A stretch of 6,450 nt of DNA. Source: UBA7374 sp965660635. Lineage in GTDB: Bacteria; Verrucomicrobiota; Verrucomicrobiia; Opitutales; Coraliomargaritaceae. Below, in pieces: positions 6,211 through 6,450 of the stretch. The position numbers and the translations under genes were made by a program. Numbering within the stretch: position 1 is the stretch's first letter; each line of letters starts with the position of its first letter. Below the pieces are notes generated by a model. That model was not told where the DNA came from. It ran no database searches and saw nothing but the letters and a program-made list of their open reading frames with translations. The DNA is taken from positions 1 to 6,450 of the forward strand of contig CBFIAS010000063.1 of NCBI GenBank assembly GCA_965660635.1, in the 5' to 3' direction.

Positions 6211-6450
6211 GGTATGCGGTCAATCAAGTAGATAGTTGTATTAAATTGAAGTGATGCTCCACAAAGGCCTGTCTTCGCTCAAAGCCGAGTTCTCTGATTC
6301 GCTCTTTGCCCAGCACAGTTGCCAGCTTGAGCAATTTAGTTTCAAGGTGCTGTCCTATTTCGAGGATTGGAGTGAAGTGCCCTTGTAAGAGGTGCCAGAT
6401 AGCGGTCGTCAACTTTCTAGCAACCGCGGCAACAGCCACGTTCTTATTCT
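6211..6450 (-). mobile_element. IS110-like insertion sequence, right-edge partial
   Basis: The element is inferred from the transposase C-terminus (stop at 6224, minus strand) and from the abrupt loss of similarity between repeats C and A after 6210. If 6211 is the element's end, only about 13 bases separate the transposase stop from the end. That fits the IS110 subgroup, in which the long non-coding end with the guide (bridge) RNA lies upstream of the gene. The other end is outside the window, so completeness and the guide RNA cannot be assessed. The exact boundary is inference. Confidence 0.5.
6224..6450 (-). CDS. IS110-family-like transposase, C-terminal fragment
   Basis: The frame is open from the right window edge to a TGA at 6224-6226, giving about 75 residues. 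The codons before the GTG at 6437-6439 (N-K-N) are open to the edge, so that GTG is internal and the gene begins outside. The stretch NVAVAAVARKLTTAIWHLL resembles the conserved helix near the C-terminus of IS110/IS116/IS902 transposases, which usually reads K-x-A-x-VAVARKL-x-x-x-x-W-x-L-L. The remaining tail is rich in Leu, Lys and Glu. The catalytic N-terminal RuvC-like DEDD domain and the serine-containing Tnp domain would lie beyond the window. The family call rests on this one motif. Confidence 0.65.
   Translation of the reverse strand, partial: NKNVAVAAVARKLTTAIWHLLQGHFTPILEIGQHLETKLLKLATVLGKERIRELGFERRQAFVEHHFNLIQLST

Overview
The window looks like a piece of a chromosome from a PVC-group bacterium, most likely a Verrucomicrobium of the Opitutales/Puniceicoccales type. 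This is inference. It rests on a PEP-CTERM protein tail ending in VPEPSTYAMF...RRRR, a GC-rich coding style with few Shine-Dalgarno sites, an array of helicase-associated (HA) domains, and intergenic DNA full of CACGAAT/ACACAGATT/CTCCGTG-type dispersed repeats. No rRNA, tRNA or CRISPR array is visible.

Layout from left to right. Positions 1-144 are the C-terminal end of a PEP-CTERM surface protein, followed by a strong rho-independent terminator (188-217). Positions 218-690 are non-coding and hold a 27-bp direct repeat (238-297), short TTCGACGTTC and CTTCGCGGG repeats, and a good sigma70-like promoter (597-625). Positions 730-3864 encode a roughly 1044-residue basic protein built almost entirely of tandem HA units (13 clear, 2 degenerate). 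It has no helicase motor, and its units carry a higher-order duplication. Positions 3865-4500 are non-coding and contain two tandem copies (A and B) of a compound repeat whose core is an ordered NNCGAT hexanucleotide tract. A TTGACA promoter follows.

Positions 4501-5139 are a two-gene Phd/YefM-type antitoxin plus VapC PIN-domain toxin operon. Positions 5217-5819 encode a complete type II beta-carbonic anhydrase. A third copy (C) of the compound repeat lies at 5951-6210. At the right edge, the C-terminal part of an IS110-family-like transposase runs in on the minus strand (stop at 6224). Its element appears to have inserted into the right flank of repeat C.

Functionally the genes look like independent modules rather than one pathway. 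They are an extracellular sorted protein, an HA-repeat protein of unknown (presumably nucleic-acid-binding) function, an addiction module, and a CO2/bicarbonate enzyme. The toxin-antitoxin and carbonic anhydrase block is bracketed by copies of the same dispersed element, and an insertion sequence lies at the edge, so the region looks recombinationally active. The two items most worth a second look are the helicase-free HA array with its internal block duplication, and the three-copy hexanucleotide/palindrome element.
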